Shown: positions 25,495 through 35,107, counted from the stretch's first letter. The stretch: DNA of 64,000 nt from Chryseobacterium lathyri (GCF_003290185.1 NZ_QNFY01000011.1:62001-126000); one strand, 5' to 3'. Notes: generated from the letters alone by a model not told the origin. Numbers and translations are program-made.

Positions 25495-26025
25495 ATGTTA
25501 AAGGATTTTAAACCGGTTTTAAACATTTTGCTGAGGTTCATCGTCATCTACCTGGTGCTGCTTCTAGGGTATCAGTTTTATCTGAACAGCGGTAAAGAAA
25601 ATGGGCTGGATCCTTTTTCCCGGATGATTGCTGATCAGGTTGCCGCCGTTCAAAAGACTATAGGGTTTCCTACATTGCTTTATGATGATGTAAAAAATGA
25701 ACAGGTTTGGTTTTATGTAAAGAAAAACTATGTGACAAGAATGGTGGAGGGATGTAATGCTGTTTCCGTCATGATCTTGTTTATAGCCTTCGTTTTTGCA
25801 TTTTATAAAGGTGCTAAAACATATATTTTCGCCTTGGCTGGGCTTGTTTTGCTTTACATTATGAACCTTCTGCGAATCATGGGACTAAATATCGTTATGG
25901 TAGATCATCCGGAATATGGAAAAATATTCCATGATTTTATTTTTCCAGCAGTTATTTATGGGACTGTTGTGGTTCTGTGGCTGGTTTGGATTAAATTCTT
26001 TGCTTTGAAAAATGAAAATTCTTAA
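25495..26025 (+). CDS. xrtF: Exosortase family protein XrtF
   Basis: Exosortases are membrane transpeptidase-like enzymes that cut C-terminal sorting signals. The 176-residue protein has about five membrane helices and the catalytic triad of the family: Cys87 in MVEGCNAV, Arg127 in MNLLRIMG, and His146 in KIFHDFIFPA. This length and layout is that of the XrtF subtype of Flavobacteriia. Its cargo is not known, and no PEP-CTERM-like protein was recognised in this window. The stop overlaps the start of the partner gene by 14 bases. Confidence 0.9.
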   Translation: MLKDFKPVLNILLRFIVIYLVLLLGYQFYLNSGKENGLDPFSRMIADQVAAVQKTIGFPTLLYDDVKNEQVWFYVKKNYVTRMVEGCNAVSVMILFIAFVFAFYKGAKTYIFALAGLVLLYIMNLLRIMGLNIVMVDHPEYGKIFHDFIFPAVIYGTVVVLWLVWIKFFALKNENS

Positions 26026-26452
26026 CTGGCTTTTGGTGATAGCGGGAATCTGCGGTCTTATAAGCGTACGGATGCTTGAAGACAAAATTTTCTATGACCC
26101 TTTTCTCGAATATTTTCATGAAGCGATTAAAAATATTGCATTTCCCCGGTTTGAATGGGGGAAATTAATTGCAGGACATCTTTTCAGGTTTATGCTTAAT
26201 CTTGCCTTTTCGTGCCTGATCATTCAATGTCTTTTTAAAAACCGCCAGTGGACGGCACAGGGAGCATTGCTGATTACCATTATTTTTGTGATTACTTTTC
26301 CGATTTATCTTTACTGTATACATGATAAGTTCGAGATAGGATATCTTTTCTCTTTTTATATGAGAAGGTTTGTCATCCAGCCGCTGGCTTTGCTTTTGAT
26401 TATTCCGATGTTTTATTATAGAAAACAATTAATGGAAAGAGCAGATAAATAA
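26012..26452 (+). CDS. Exosortase F system-associated membrane protein
   Basis: The 146-residue protein has four hydrophobic helices, beginning MKILNWLLVIAGICGLISVR, with a conserved extracytoplasmic segment (FYDPFLEYFHEAI, FPRFEWGKLIAGHLFRF) and basic end. This family is always next to xrtF in Flavobacteriia and may help in substrate recognition. It overlaps xrtF by 14 bases, so the two are coupled. Role inferred from constant pairing. Confidence 0.85.
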   Translation: MKILNWLLVIAGICGLISVRMLEDKIFYDPFLEYFHEAIKNIAFPRFEWGKLIAGHLFRFMLNLAFSCLIIQCLFKNRQWTAQGALLITIIFVITFPIYLYCIHDKFEIGYLFSFYMRRFVIQPLALLLIIPMFYYRKQLMERADK

Positions 26453-26476
26453 ATCTGACAAATTTATTACTACAGG

Positions 26477-27478
26477 CTAATCTGCAGTATGTTTATCCAC
26501 ACTGGTGACATTTTCAGGAGTCCACTGTACTCTCTTTACAAAATCTTTTTCGCGGACAGGGCAGTCTTTTATCTGGCATACAGGGCACGATACTGTTTTA
26601 CAGTCATCCATATGGAAATTAAATTCTACGCTTCTTTTTGTGTTTTTAGCTAAAAGAATAATCATTTTTTCCATTTCATTGTGCGCTTCCCGAAGGCTGT
26701 AGTACCAAGGTAAGGTAATATGGGCATCAATATGGAGATTGGCTCCGAATTGCTGAATTTTCATATTGTGGACATCGATCCATTCTATTCTTCTGTTCTC
26801 TTCGAGTAATCTGATAATCTGGTTCAAAAGATCAGGATCCTGTTCATCCATAATACCGCTTAAAGATTTTCTTACGATTTTATAGCCTACGTAGATGATG
26901 TAAAGCCCAAAAATAAGGGCTACAACTGAATCCAGCCAGTAGATTTTAGTGAAGTAAACAATCATTAAGCTTATTACGACACCCAATGTCGTGATGGTAT
27001 CGGATTGAAGATGTTTCCCTGATGATACAAGAACCAGCGAGTTTTCTGCCTGCCCTTTTTTAATGGAAATATATCCCAGGAGATAATTAACAATAGCGGT
27101 TGCAGCAATGATCCATATTCCCATATCTATTTTGCTCAGGGTTTTCCCTACAATAAGGCTGTTGACACCTTCATAGATGATCATAATACCGGCAATGGCG
27201 ATTAAAGCCCCTTCGATACCGGATGTTACAAATTCTACTTTTCCGTGGCCGTATGGGTGGTCTTCGTCTCTAGGTTTTGCGGCAAGATGAAGAGAGTAAA
27301 GTCCCATAAATGCACTGATGACATTGACGATGCTTTCCATGGCATCAGAAAACACGGCATCGGAATTGGTGAGCTTCCAGGCAATAATCTTTCCTATGAA
27401 TAAAATGACTCCGAAAGCGGCAATCAGCTTTTGAAATCCTATTTTATCTTTGCGGGTAATGGTTTTTTTATTTTCCAT
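26477..27478 (-). CDS. Cation diffusion facilitator family transporter
   Basis: The 333-residue protein has six membrane helices followed by the CDF cytoplasmic domain (residues about 215-290). HPYGHGKVEF is the loop between helices 2 and 3. In the helix-2 metal site, the DxxxD pattern of Zn/Fe exporters such as FieF is replaced by ESIVN (Glu and Asn), and a second site DTITTLGV is in helix 5. A C-terminal extension carries several Cys residues (DDCKTVSCPVCQIKDCPV), with possible metal-binding use. Metal preference cannot be stated. A terminator separates it from asd upstream. Confidence 0.85.
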   Translation of the reverse strand: MENKKTITRKDKIGFQKLIAAFGVILFIGKIIAWKLTNSDAVFSDAMESIVNVISAFMGLYSLHLAAKPRDEDHPYGHGKVEFVTSGIEGALIAIAGIMIIYEGVNSLIVGKTLSKIDMGIWIIAATAIVNYLLGYISIKKGQAENSLVLVSSGKHLQSDTITTLGVVISLMIVYFTKIYWLDSVVALIFGLYIIYVGYKIVRKSLSGIMDEQDPDLLNQIIRLLEENRRIEWIDVHNMKIQQFGANLHIDAHITLPWYYSLREAHNEMEKMIILLAKNTKRSVEFNFHMDDCKTVSCPVCQIKDCPVREKDFVKRVQWTPENVTSVDKHTAD

Positions 27479-27486
27479 AGTTTGAT

Positions 27487-27520
27487 AAAAAAAAGAATCT
27501 CAATTCTGAGACTCTTTTTT
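27487..27520 (-). terminator. Terminator after asd
   Basis: AAAAGA, then TCTCA, pairs with TGAGA, then TCTTTT (one mismatch). Read on the minus strand it lies just after the asd stop and before the CDF gene. Confidence 0.7.
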
Positions 27521-27531
27521 ATTTTGTTAGT

Positions 27532-28524
27532 TTAAACTAAGTTGTTGGCTGCTAAGTATTCTGCAATCTGTACAGCGTTCGTTGCGGCTCCTTTTCGCAG
27601 ATTGTCTGCCACGATCCAGAGATTCAGCGTTTTGGGCTGTGAAAGATCCCGTCTTATCCTGCCGACGAAAACTTCGTCTTTCCCTTCGGAGTACAGCGGC
27701 ATTGGATATTCGTTGTTTTTCACGTTGTCCATTACCACTACGCCTGGTGTCTCGGATAATATCTTTCTTACTTCGTCAAGGTCAAACTCGTTTTCAAATT
27801 CAATATTTACACTTTCTGAGTGTCCTCCCTGAACAGGAACTCTCACTGCAGTTGCTGTAAGATTAAATGTATCATCACCTAAAATTTTCTTAGGTTCTTT
27901 CATCAATTTGATCTCCTCTTTCGTGTAGTCGTCATCACTGAATACGTCACAGTGAGGAAGAGCATTTTTGAAAATCTGATAAGGATATACTTTGGCAACG
28001 CTGTCATCTCCGCTTATTTCAGCATTGAGCTGATCCACGGCAGCTTTTCCTGTTCCCGTTACAGACTGGTAGGTAGAAACAACCACTCTTTTCAGGTCAT
28101 ATTTTTTATTCAGTGGCCCCAGAACCATTACCAACTGAATGGTAGAGCAGTTAGGATTGGCAATGATCTTATCTTCTTTGGTTAAAACATTAGCATTGAT
28201 CTCCGGAACAACCAGTTTTTTGGTAGGGTCCATTCTCCATGCTGAAGAATTGTCAATCACTGTGGTGCCAGCTTCCGCAAAAAGAGGGGCGAATTCAAGA
28301 GAAGTGTCTCCTCCGGCAGAAAAAATAGCAATATCCGGTTTGGCAGCTATAGCGTCCTTCATGCTTACGATGGTAAATTCTTCCTGTTTATACTTCACCT
28401 TCTTACCTACAGATCTTTCGGATGCCACCGGAATTAATTCTGTTACAGGGAAGTTTCTCTCCTCCAAAACTTTAAGCATAACTTGTCCAACCATTCCTGT
28501 TGAACCGACTACAGCTACTTTCAT
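27532..28524 (-). CDS. asd: Aspartate-semialdehyde dehydrogenase
   Basis: Asd reduces aspartyl phosphate to the semialdehyde, the branch point to lysine/diaminopimelate, threonine and methionine. The 330-residue protein starts MKVAVVGSTGMVGQVML (NADP-binding Rossmann motif), has the active-site Cys126 in NPNCSTIQL and the base region VRVPVQGGHSESVNIEF. Standard length, no anomaly. It is the first gene of its transcript, with a terminator after it. The short gap upstream (28525-28599) is AT-rich low-complexity sequence. Confidence 0.95.
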   Translation of the reverse strand: MKVAVVGSTGMVGQVMLKVLEERNFPVTELIPVASERSVGKKVKYKQEEFTIVSMKDAIAAKPDIAIFSAGGDTSLEFAPLFAEAGTTVIDNSSAWRMDPTKKLVVPEINANVLTKEDKIIANPNCSTIQLVMVLGPLNKKYDLKRVVVSTYQSVTGTGKAAVDQLNAEISGDDSVAKVYPYQIFKNALPHCDVFSDDDYTKEEIKLMKEPKKILGDDTFNLTATAVRVPVQGGHSESVNIEFENEFDLDEVRKILSETPGVVVMDNVKNNEYPMPLYSEGKDEVFVGRIRRDLSQPKTLNLWIVADNLRKGAATNAVQIAEYLAANNLV

Positions 28525-28599
28525 TGATTTAATTAAAAAATTTAAGGTTAAACTATTACAAAGTTATAACTCATCATTGATAACTTATTATTTTATGTT

Positions 28600-29031
28600 T
28601 TAAGCCCCAAAGACTCTCGTCCAAGGGAAGGCAAATGCAAATAAACCTGCAGCGATAAGACCCATGATCACAATACCTAAAGAAATCGTGTCATTGGACT
28701 TCACTTTTTTGTTGATGATGGTCATCAATACTGCTGCAATCAGCATAGAAAATGGGTGCTCCACATACTGGAATCTTAAATCGGCATTTTTCATTACTGA
28801 TCCCATATCCAATCCTTTTGTGAAGTTGATCACCAGCATGACGATCCCTATTAAAAACTGAACATGGAAGAAAATCATCGTAAAGAGAGTCGTCTTCTTT
28901 AAAAATTTGTTCACTTTACCACTGAAGCCAAACATTGTGGCTAAAAGGGCAATAATAAATAATGAGACCAAAAGAAGTTCAAGATACCCGAATCCTTTGT
29001 GTGCATTAAGCAAAATCTTGTAAAAATCCAT
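28600..29031 (-). CDS. Small membrane protein of unknown function
   Basis: The 143-residue protein starts at ATG 29031 (MDFYKILLNAHKGFGYLELL), preferred over an upstream start that would fall inside the promoter. Four hydrophobic helices alternate with short loops; conserved-looking points are HKGFGY, FFHVQFLIGIVM and QYVEHPFSML, whose histidines recall the heme-ligand pattern of b-type cytochromes. The same kind of protein in Flavobacteriia is often labelled cytochrome B, which is weakly supported. Its own promoter is at 29049-29056. Confidence 0.65.
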   Translation of the reverse strand: MDFYKILLNAHKGFGYLELLLVSLFIIALLATMFGFSGKVNKFLKKTTLFTMIFFHVQFLIGIVMLVINFTKGLDMGSVMKNADLRFQYVEHPFSMLIAAVLMTIINKKVKSNDTISLGIVIMGLIAAGLFAFAFPWTRVFGA

Positions 29032-29048
29032 ATTCAATTTTTTGTACA

Positions 29049-29056
29049 CAAATATA
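29049..29056 (-). promoter_or_regulatory. -7 box of small membrane protein gene
   Basis: TATATTTG on the minus strand, 18 bases before the chosen ATG and directly after the TonB receptor terminator. Confidence 0.5.
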
Positions 29057-29084
29057 GCAAAAATCCCGGCGAAAAGCCGGGATT
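29057..29084 (-). terminator. Terminator after TonB receptor gene
   Basis: AATCCCGGC and GCCGGGATT form a perfect stem with a five-base loop; on the minus strand TTTTT follows. Confidence 0.88.
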
Positions 29085-29115
29085 GATATTTATAAAATCT
29101 AATATTGTGATCTTA

Positions 29116-31794
29116 TTAGAATCTGTAAGAAAGTGAAGCTGACCAAGTTCTTCCGAATCCGAAATAAACGTTGTTGCTAACATCCAAACCTTTGTAGAAG
29201 TTATTTGGATTTGCGTTGTAAGCATCTAATTGCTGTTGAGCAGTCTGCCCACCCGCAATATCTTTATAATCAGATATTGTTTTTTTGTTAGATGATCTTA
29301 AATCTGAAATGTATGTAGTGTCAAATAAGTTGTAAACATTTGCAGATAAAATCAATCTCTGTCCATTTTTCAGATCAAATGTATAAGATGCTCCAACATC
29401 AGTGAGGTTATAAGAAGGTGCTTTTAAAGAACCTTTTTCTGCTCTGGCTGCAGGAATTTGTCCATTTTCTCCAATGATAAAGCCACTGTTGATACTAAAT
29501 GTTCCATAAAGGTTGTCATAATATCTCCAAGTTCCGTAAATATCAAGGTTTTTAACTGGTTTCACAGTAGCTCCAATAGCTGCTGTGGTTTGCGCAGCAT
29601 CAGATACTTTAAGACCATCTAAAGCTAATGTAACCTCGTTTTTTCCGTTTGAGCCAACAATAGGAGCTCCGTTTTCATCAACTAAAAGACCTGTAGGATT
29701 GTTTTTATATTTCCAGTTTCCTATAGATAACATTCCGTTAAATTCTAAAAAGTTCAAAGGCTTGTAGAATAATTCTAGCTCAGCACCCATATGCACCTGC
29801 TTTACACCATTTAAGCTAACAGTTGCTCTTTCCAAACCATAAATAGTAAGGTTTGTAAGACGAACGAATCTGTCATCCCAAGAAGTATAATATAAGTTAA
29901 GGTTTGCTCTTAATTTGGAAGATCTGAAACCGTAACCAAATTCTGCAGAAGCAATTTTTTCATTCTGAAGATCTTTATTTACAACTTGTAGGTTACCTGT
30001 TTGTCTTCCGTCTGAAACAGAATAAGGATAAACTCCGAAGAAGTTTGGCTGTTTAGAATAATAACCCGCGTTTACAAATACGTTATGGTTATCATTGATA
30101 TTATAATTAACACCTGCTTTTACATTATAACCAAACAGATATTTCATCTCTGTTTTTGTATTTACCTTTTCTCCTAATTGTTCGGTAACACCATCTATAA
30201 TCCAGTTGTCAATTCTTGAGAACCCTTGTTCGGAAGCAGAACCCTGTACAAATGCGGAAAGATTGTCCTTAGAATACTCTAATTGTCCAAAAACTCCACC
30301 CCAAAGAACTTCTCCATTATAGTTTCTGTATACAATTTGGTCTTTATCTTTTATAGCTTTAATGAATGGGTTAGCAGAAGGTGCTGCATTGTAAACAAGG
30401 TTTACATCCATATTAGGATTATTCTTGTTGTCTTTTTCAATAAATTTGTTATTTCCCCAAAGATCGGTTAAAACTCCCGGGTGATAACCGTAGTAATATC
30501 TTCCATCTAGACCAACTGAAAAATTAAAATTATCATTGATTTTATGTTGGAAATTGGTAAGGAATCCGTACCAATCGTGAGAGTTTACTGAAGCTCTTCT
30601 TACTAGACCATTGGTTCTTTGTGCAATTCCTGGCGTTGCATTAACTTTATTGATTGGAGCTGCAGGATTTGATGGGTTCCATAATACTGATTGTCCTTGG
30701 TTCCACGCAACAATGTCATCAAAACGGATTAAACCATCTTGAGTTTTCGGAAGGCTGTTTATACTAGTTCCATTAATGGATCCAATAACTCCGGTTCCTC
30801 CTCCACGTCCCCAAGAAGCATAAACAACAGTTGATAATTTAGATTTTTCGCTCATTGTCCAATCCCAGTTGATGGATGCAACAGGCTTACTATAATAATT
30901 TACAGATTGAGAATATTGTCTTCCATTCAAATATCCCCAGTTAGAATTATATTTTCTGTTTGGTTCATCCCCAAAAACCTTATCCAATTTACCATCACCC
31001 ATATCTAAATATGTAGCAATACTTCCGTTAAAGTTTTGGTTGTGCCATTGAGGAGCCCCAGTAAACGTGAATTGGAAATCATGCTTTTTATTTGGCTGCC
31101 ATCCAAGAGCAAAATAATAGTTGTATGCTTCAAAATCAGAACCATCTATATATGTTGCACCAGCAGTTCTTGCCATTAAGAATGAAGTAGACCACCCGTT
31201 TGCAGATTTACCAGTATTGTATGAAAATAATGTTTTCAGGTATCCGTCATTACCAAGACCTAAAGTTACATTACCCTCTTTCTTTTTATCAGCAGCTCTT
31301 GTAATAACGTTAATGGTTCCTCCAATAGATGCAATAGCTAATTTAGATGATCCTAAACCTCTTTGAACCTGCATAGCAGAAGTAACATCTGATAAACCAA
31401 GCCAGTTTGACCAGTATACTGTTCCTCCTTCCATATCGTTTACAGGAACACCGTTAATCATTACTGCGGTGTTATTAGTATCAAAACCACGAATGTTAAC
31501 ACGGCCATCACCGAAACCACCACCACCTTTTGTAGCATAGATAGAAGGAGTAGAATTTAAGATTTCCGGGAATTCCTGATTTCCTAATCGTTGTACAATT
31601 TGTGCTTCCTTAATGGTTGAAACTGCTACCGGTGTTTTTCTATCTTTAGCAATATCAGCAACACCAGTGATTACAACTTGTTCAATGTCATTGGATTTGG
31701 TTTTCACCGTATCCTGAACTTCTTGAGCATAATAAACACTTGCTGTAGATAATGTAATTACTACAGATAGCATCGATTTGTTGATTAATTTCAT
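29116..31794 (-). CDS. TonB-dependent outer membrane receptor
   Basis: The 892-residue receptor has a signal peptide (MKLINKSMLSVVITLSTASVYYAQ), a conserved linker (DIEQVVITGVADIAKDRKTPVAV), the plug domain with GRVNIRGFDTNNTAVMINGV and GTINVITRA, and a barrel ending ASLSYRF. There is no carboxypeptidase-like N-domain and no SusD or lipoprotein partner next to it. It is transcribed alone; neighbours (asd, nadC) do not suggest a substrate. Gly/Ser/Asn-rich loops and many Tyr are typical of Flavobacteriia receptors. Specificity unknown. Confidence 0.88.
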   Translation of the reverse strand: MKLINKSMLSVVITLSTASVYYAQEVQDTVKTKSNDIEQVVITGVADIAKDRKTPVAVSTIKEAQIVQRLGNQEFPEILNSTPSIYATKGGGGFGDGRVNIRGFDTNNTAVMINGVPVNDMEGGTVYWSNWLGLSDVTSAMQVQRGLGSSKLAIASIGGTINVITRAADKKKEGNVTLGLGNDGYLKTLFSYNTGKSANGWSTSFLMARTAGATYIDGSDFEAYNYYFALGWQPNKKHDFQFTFTGAPQWHNQNFNGSIATYLDMGDGKLDKVFGDEPNRKYNSNWGYLNGRQYSQSVNYYSKPVASINWDWTMSEKSKLSTVVYASWGRGGGTGVIGSINGTSINSLPKTQDGLIRFDDIVAWNQGQSVLWNPSNPAAPINKVNATPGIAQRTNGLVRRASVNSHDWYGFLTNFQHKINDNFNFSVGLDGRYYYGYHPGVLTDLWGNNKFIEKDNKNNPNMDVNLVYNAAPSANPFIKAIKDKDQIVYRNYNGEVLWGGVFGQLEYSKDNLSAFVQGSASEQGFSRIDNWIIDGVTEQLGEKVNTKTEMKYLFGYNVKAGVNYNINDNHNVFVNAGYYSKQPNFFGVYPYSVSDGRQTGNLQVVNKDLQNEKIASAEFGYGFRSSKLRANLNLYYTSWDDRFVRLTNLTIYGLERATVSLNGVKQVHMGAELELFYKPLNFLEFNGMLSIGNWKYKNNPTGLLVDENGAPIVGSNGKNEVTLALDGLKVSDAAQTTAAIGATVKPVKNLDIYGTWRYYDNLYGTFSINSGFIIGENGQIPAARAEKGSLKAPSYNLTDVGASYTFDLKNGQRLILSANVYNLFDTTYISDLRSSNKKTISDYKDIAGGQTAQQQLDAYNANPNNFYKGLDVSNNVYFGFGRTWSASLSYRF

Positions 31795-32003
31795 AATCGT
31801 TAGTAATAGTTAGATTTAATTTTCTGCAAAATTCGCGAAATAAAATTTAACTAATATTAACTGTATGTTAATTTTTACTCAATCTTAATAAGATTTAACT
31901 TGTTGAATTTCAGCTATATAAATAAAAATTAAATTTTTACATGAAAAAAATCATATTATTGAGTTTTTAACAAATAGGGGCTGTTTTTATTAAAAATATA
32001 ACG

Positions 32004-32864
32004 CTATTTCACGGCTTTGAGACTCAAATCGATATTTTCAGCCGAGTGGGTAAGGGCTCCGGCAGAGATATAAGTGACCCCGGTAGATGCAATTTCTTTT
32101 AACATATCACGGGTAATTCCACCTGAGGCTTCAGACTCACAAGAGCCGTTAATCATTTCTACTGCCTGCTTCATCATAGATACGCTCATATTGTCGAGCA
32201 TGATTCTATCTACTTTTGCTTTGATGGCTTCTTTTACTTCTTCAAGATTTCTTGTCTCAACTTCGATCTTTAATTTTTTCTTAGTATTTTTAACATAATC
32301 TTTTGCCATTTTTACGGCATTCGTAATGCTCCCGTTATAGTCGATGTGGTTATCTTTCAGCATGATCATGTCATAGAGTCCATATCTGTGATTGGTTCCG
32401 CCACCTATAGCAACGGCCCATTTTTCACATACTCTGAAGTTAGGAGTTGTTTTTCGGGTATCTAAAAGTTTTGTTTTTGTTCCTATCAATCGTGAATCCC
32501 AGTCGTGGGTAAGGGTAGCAATACCGCTCATTCTCTGCATGCAGTTCAGAATAAGTCTTTCGGTGGAAAGAATAGATCTTGCGCTGCCGGTTACTATTAA
32601 AGCTACATCACCAACTTTCGCTGCTTTTCCATCTTTAATGAAAATTTCAACTTTCAGATCTTTATCAAAAGTTTTAAAAATAATTTCCGCCAACTCAACA
32701 CCTGCCAAAATACAGTCCTGCTTTACCAGAAGTTTGGCACTCTGCTTCAGGTCCTTTGGAATTGTGGAAAGGGTAGAGTGGTCACCATCCTGAATGTCTT
32801 CTTCCAGGGCGTTTTTGATGAATGTTTTTAATACTTTATCTGTAGCGTAAGCTGGTCTTTTCAT
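32004..32864 (-). CDS. nadC: Nicotinate-nucleotide pyrophosphorylase
   Basis: NadC converts quinolinate and PRPP to nicotinate mononucleotide in de novo NAD synthesis. The 286-residue sequence has LNCMQRMSGIATLT, DTRKTTPNFRVCEKWAV, GGGTNHRYGLYDMIMLKDNH, KIEVETRNLEE and ASGGITRDM, all part of the family core. It starts 10 bases after the nadB stop on the same strand, so the two are co-transcribed (nadB-nadC); quinolinate synthase nadA is not in the window. Confidence 0.95.
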   Translation of the reverse strand: MKRPAYATDKVLKTFIKNALEEDIQDGDHSTLSTIPKDLKQSAKLLVKQDCILAGVELAEIIFKTFDKDLKVEIFIKDGKAAKVGDVALIVTGSARSILSTERLILNCMQRMSGIATLTHDWDSRLIGTKTKLLDTRKTTPNFRVCEKWAVAIGGGTNHRYGLYDMIMLKDNHIDYNGSITNAVKMAKDYVKNTKKKLKIEVETRNLEEVKEAIKAKVDRIMLDNMSVSMMKQAVEMINGSCESEASGGITRDMLKEIASTGVTYISAGALTHSAENIDLSLKAVK

Positions 32865-32874
32865 TATGTATGTT

Positions 32875-34446
32875 TTAAGCTAAGTCTTTATTATAAAATG
32901 CCCCTTTATTTTCAGTCATTTCCATAGATTGGGTAATGATGAGGTGGGCAACGGTTGTCAGGTTTCTTAATTCAGATAGTTGCGGTGAAAGAATAGAATA
33001 GTGGTAAATCTCGTCCACGGCTGCTGCAATCTCCTGATGCTTCTGTAAGGCCATATTAAGACGTCTGTTACTTCTTACGATACCTACCAGATCGCTCATC
33101 ATTTCCTGAAGCTGTTTTCTGAGGTAGCTTATGATCACCATTTCGTCCATGATCTTCATTCCTTCCTCATTCCATTCCGGAACGGCTTTAAGATCATCGA
33201 AGTTGAAGTTATTTTCATTGAGGAGAGCAACTGTTTTTATAGCGGCATTATGTCCGAAAACCAAGCCTTCCAATAATGAGTTTGATGCAAGTCTGTTCGC
33301 ACCATGCAATCCGGAATTGGTACATTCTCCTACTGCAAAAAGATTACGGATGGAAGACTGACCGTCCCTGTCGACTTCAATACCGCCCATCAGATAATGG
33401 CATGCCGGTACTATAGGAATCAATTGGATAAAAGGATCAATTCCTTCTTCTTTACATTTTTTATAAATATTCGGGAAATGTTCCAGGAATTTTTCATGAT
33501 CCATATCGCGGCAGTCAAGACCGGCAAATTCATCACCGGAGATCTTCATTTCATTATCAATGGCTCTGGCTACAATATCTCTTGAGGCTAATTCTTCACG
33601 CACATCATATTTATGCATGAACTTTTCACCGTTTTTGGTTCTTAATTTAGCACCATCTCCCCGGACTGCTTCAGAAATCAGGAAAAGCATTCCGTTGATC
33701 TTGCTGTACAGTGCCGTTGGATGGAACTGGTAGTATTGCATATTGGAAACTTTGCCCTTTGCGCGGGCTACAAAAGCAATTCCGTCACCGGTAGCAATGG
33801 TAGGATTTGTTGTGTTTTTATAAACATGTCCCGCACCTCCTGTAGCAACCAATGTTATTTTGGAAGTGATCTTTTTGATCTTTTTTGATTTTTCATCAAG
33901 AATATAGGCGCCGTAACAGTTGATATCACCTTCGCTTACTTCCTTTCCTGGAACATGATGCTGGGTGATGATATCAATAACATAATGATGGTCGAGGATC
34001 TCAATATTCGGGCTGCTGTTGGCTGTTGCCAGAAGAGCTCTTTCTATCTCGAATCCGGTAATATCTTTATGGTGTACGATTCGGTTTTCCGTGTGGCCGC
34101 CTTCTCTTCCCAAGGCAAACTCTCCATTTTTCATATCGAAATTAGCGCCCCATTCTACAATTTCGTTGAATCTTGTGGGAGCTTCCCTTACGACCATTTC
34201 TACCACGTCGCGTTTGTTTTCTCCATCTCCGGCACGCATGGTGTCTTCGATATGTTTTTCGAAATTATCGTTTTTAAAGTCGGTGACTACGGCCAGTCCG
34301 CCCTGTGCGTATTTGGTATTGCTTTCGTCTTCGTCGGATTTTGTTACGATGATGATCTTGGCATCAGGGAGTTGTTCAGAAACTTTAATGGCATAGGAAA
34401 GTCCCGAGATGCCGGAACCAATTACTAATACATCCGCTTTTATCAT
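32875..34446 (-). CDS. nadB: L-aspartate oxidase
   Basis: NadB oxidises aspartate to iminoaspartate, the first step of de novo NAD synthesis. The 523-residue flavoprotein has FAD-binding VIGSGISGLSYAIKVS, NTKYAQGGLAVV, the substrate region FHPTALYSK and REELASRDIVARAI, and GGIEVDRDGQSSIRNLFAVG near the end of the FAD domain, then a helical C-terminal domain. Standard length. It precedes nadC in an operon, with a nitroreductase gene 30 bases upstream on the same strand. Confidence 0.95.
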   Translation of the reverse strand: MIKADVLVIGSGISGLSYAIKVSEQLPDAKIIIVTKSDEDESNTKYAQGGLAVVTDFKNDNFEKHIEDTMRAGDGENKRDVVEMVVREAPTRFNEIVEWGANFDMKNGEFALGREGGHTENRIVHHKDITGFEIERALLATANSSPNIEILDHHYVIDIITQHHVPGKEVSEGDINCYGAYILDEKSKKIKKITSKITLVATGGAGHVYKNTTNPTIATGDGIAFVARAKGKVSNMQYYQFHPTALYSKINGMLFLISEAVRGDGAKLRTKNGEKFMHKYDVREELASRDIVARAIDNEMKISGDEFAGLDCRDMDHEKFLEHFPNIYKKCKEEGIDPFIQLIPIVPACHYLMGGIEVDRDGQSSIRNLFAVGECTNSGLHGANRLASNSLLEGLVFGHNAAIKTVALLNENNFNFDDLKAVPEWNEEGMKIMDEMVIISYLRKQLQEMMSDLVGIVRSNRRLNMALQKHQEIAAAVDEIYHYSILSPQLSELRNLTTVAHLIITQSMEMTENKGAFYNKDLA

Positions 34447-34476
34447 ATGCTTGCTTTAGGTACGATCGTTTAAATA

Positions 34477-35103
34477 TTAAATAAATTTAAACAATTTTTC
34501 GTTTGGTTTTCTTACTTTTTTCATGTGTTGAAAATGATCTTCCTGAGAACGGTAGCCTAAAGCCAGAGTGACAGTTACTTTTTCTGTTTCAGAATTGATG
34601 TTGAGAATTTCCTCTATCATCTCCTGCCGAAAGCCTTCCATAGGGCAGGAATCTATATTTTCAATAGCGGCGGTATACATTAGATTGGCAAGTACGATAT
34701 AAGACTGCTTTTCTGCCCAGTTGAAAATTTCATCCTGTGTTTTTTGGGTAATATGTTGGTTAATACTTTTTCTGAAAAGGTCGAGTTTCTCAACAGGAGT
34801 TTCCCTTACCTCAGAAATATGATTAAAATAACCGTGAATATAGCTTTCCTCAATAGTTTTCTTCGAAATGATAACAATAAGGTGTGAGCAGGTAGAAATC
34901 TGTGAAGGATTATAGAAAGCCGGAATTAGTTTCTGCTTCATTTCCTGGCTTTCCACTACCAGTATTTTGTATGGCTGAAGCCCAAGTGAACTGGCAGACA
35001 ACTTTCCCGACTCTAGAATATTGTGCAGGATGTCCTGGGGAATAATCTCATGATTAAATTTCTTCACAGAATATCTTCTGCTTAAAGCTTCCAAATAATT
35101 CAT
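34477..35103 (-). CDS. Nitroreductase family NAD(P)H oxidoreductase
   Basis: The 208-residue FMN enzyme has the NfsB-like start RRYSVKKFNHE with the SASSLGLQPYKILVV motif, an active-site region DSCPMEGF, and ALGYRSQEDHFQHMKK at the end. Members reduce quinones and nitro compounds using NAD(P)H and form dimers. It is upstream of nadB, on the same strand; joint use of the nicotinamide pool is plausible but not shown. A -7 box TAAATTTG is at 35108-35115 on the minus strand. Confidence 0.88.
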   Translation of the reverse strand: MNYLEALSRRYSVKKFNHEIIPQDILHNILESGKLSASSLGLQPYKILVVESQEMKQKLIPAFYNPSQISTCSHLIVIISKKTIEESYIHGYFNHISEVRETPVEKLDLFRKSINQHITQKTQDEIFNWAEKQSYIVLANLMYTAAIENIDSCPMEGFRQEMIEEILNINSETEKVTVTLALGYRSQEDHFQHMKKVRKPNEKLFKFI

Positions 35104-35107
35104 AGGG

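Noticed and set aside
33955..34428. Plus-strand frame of 157 residues inside nadB
   Set aside because: Antisense shadow of the flavoprotein; nadB is complete and conserved.
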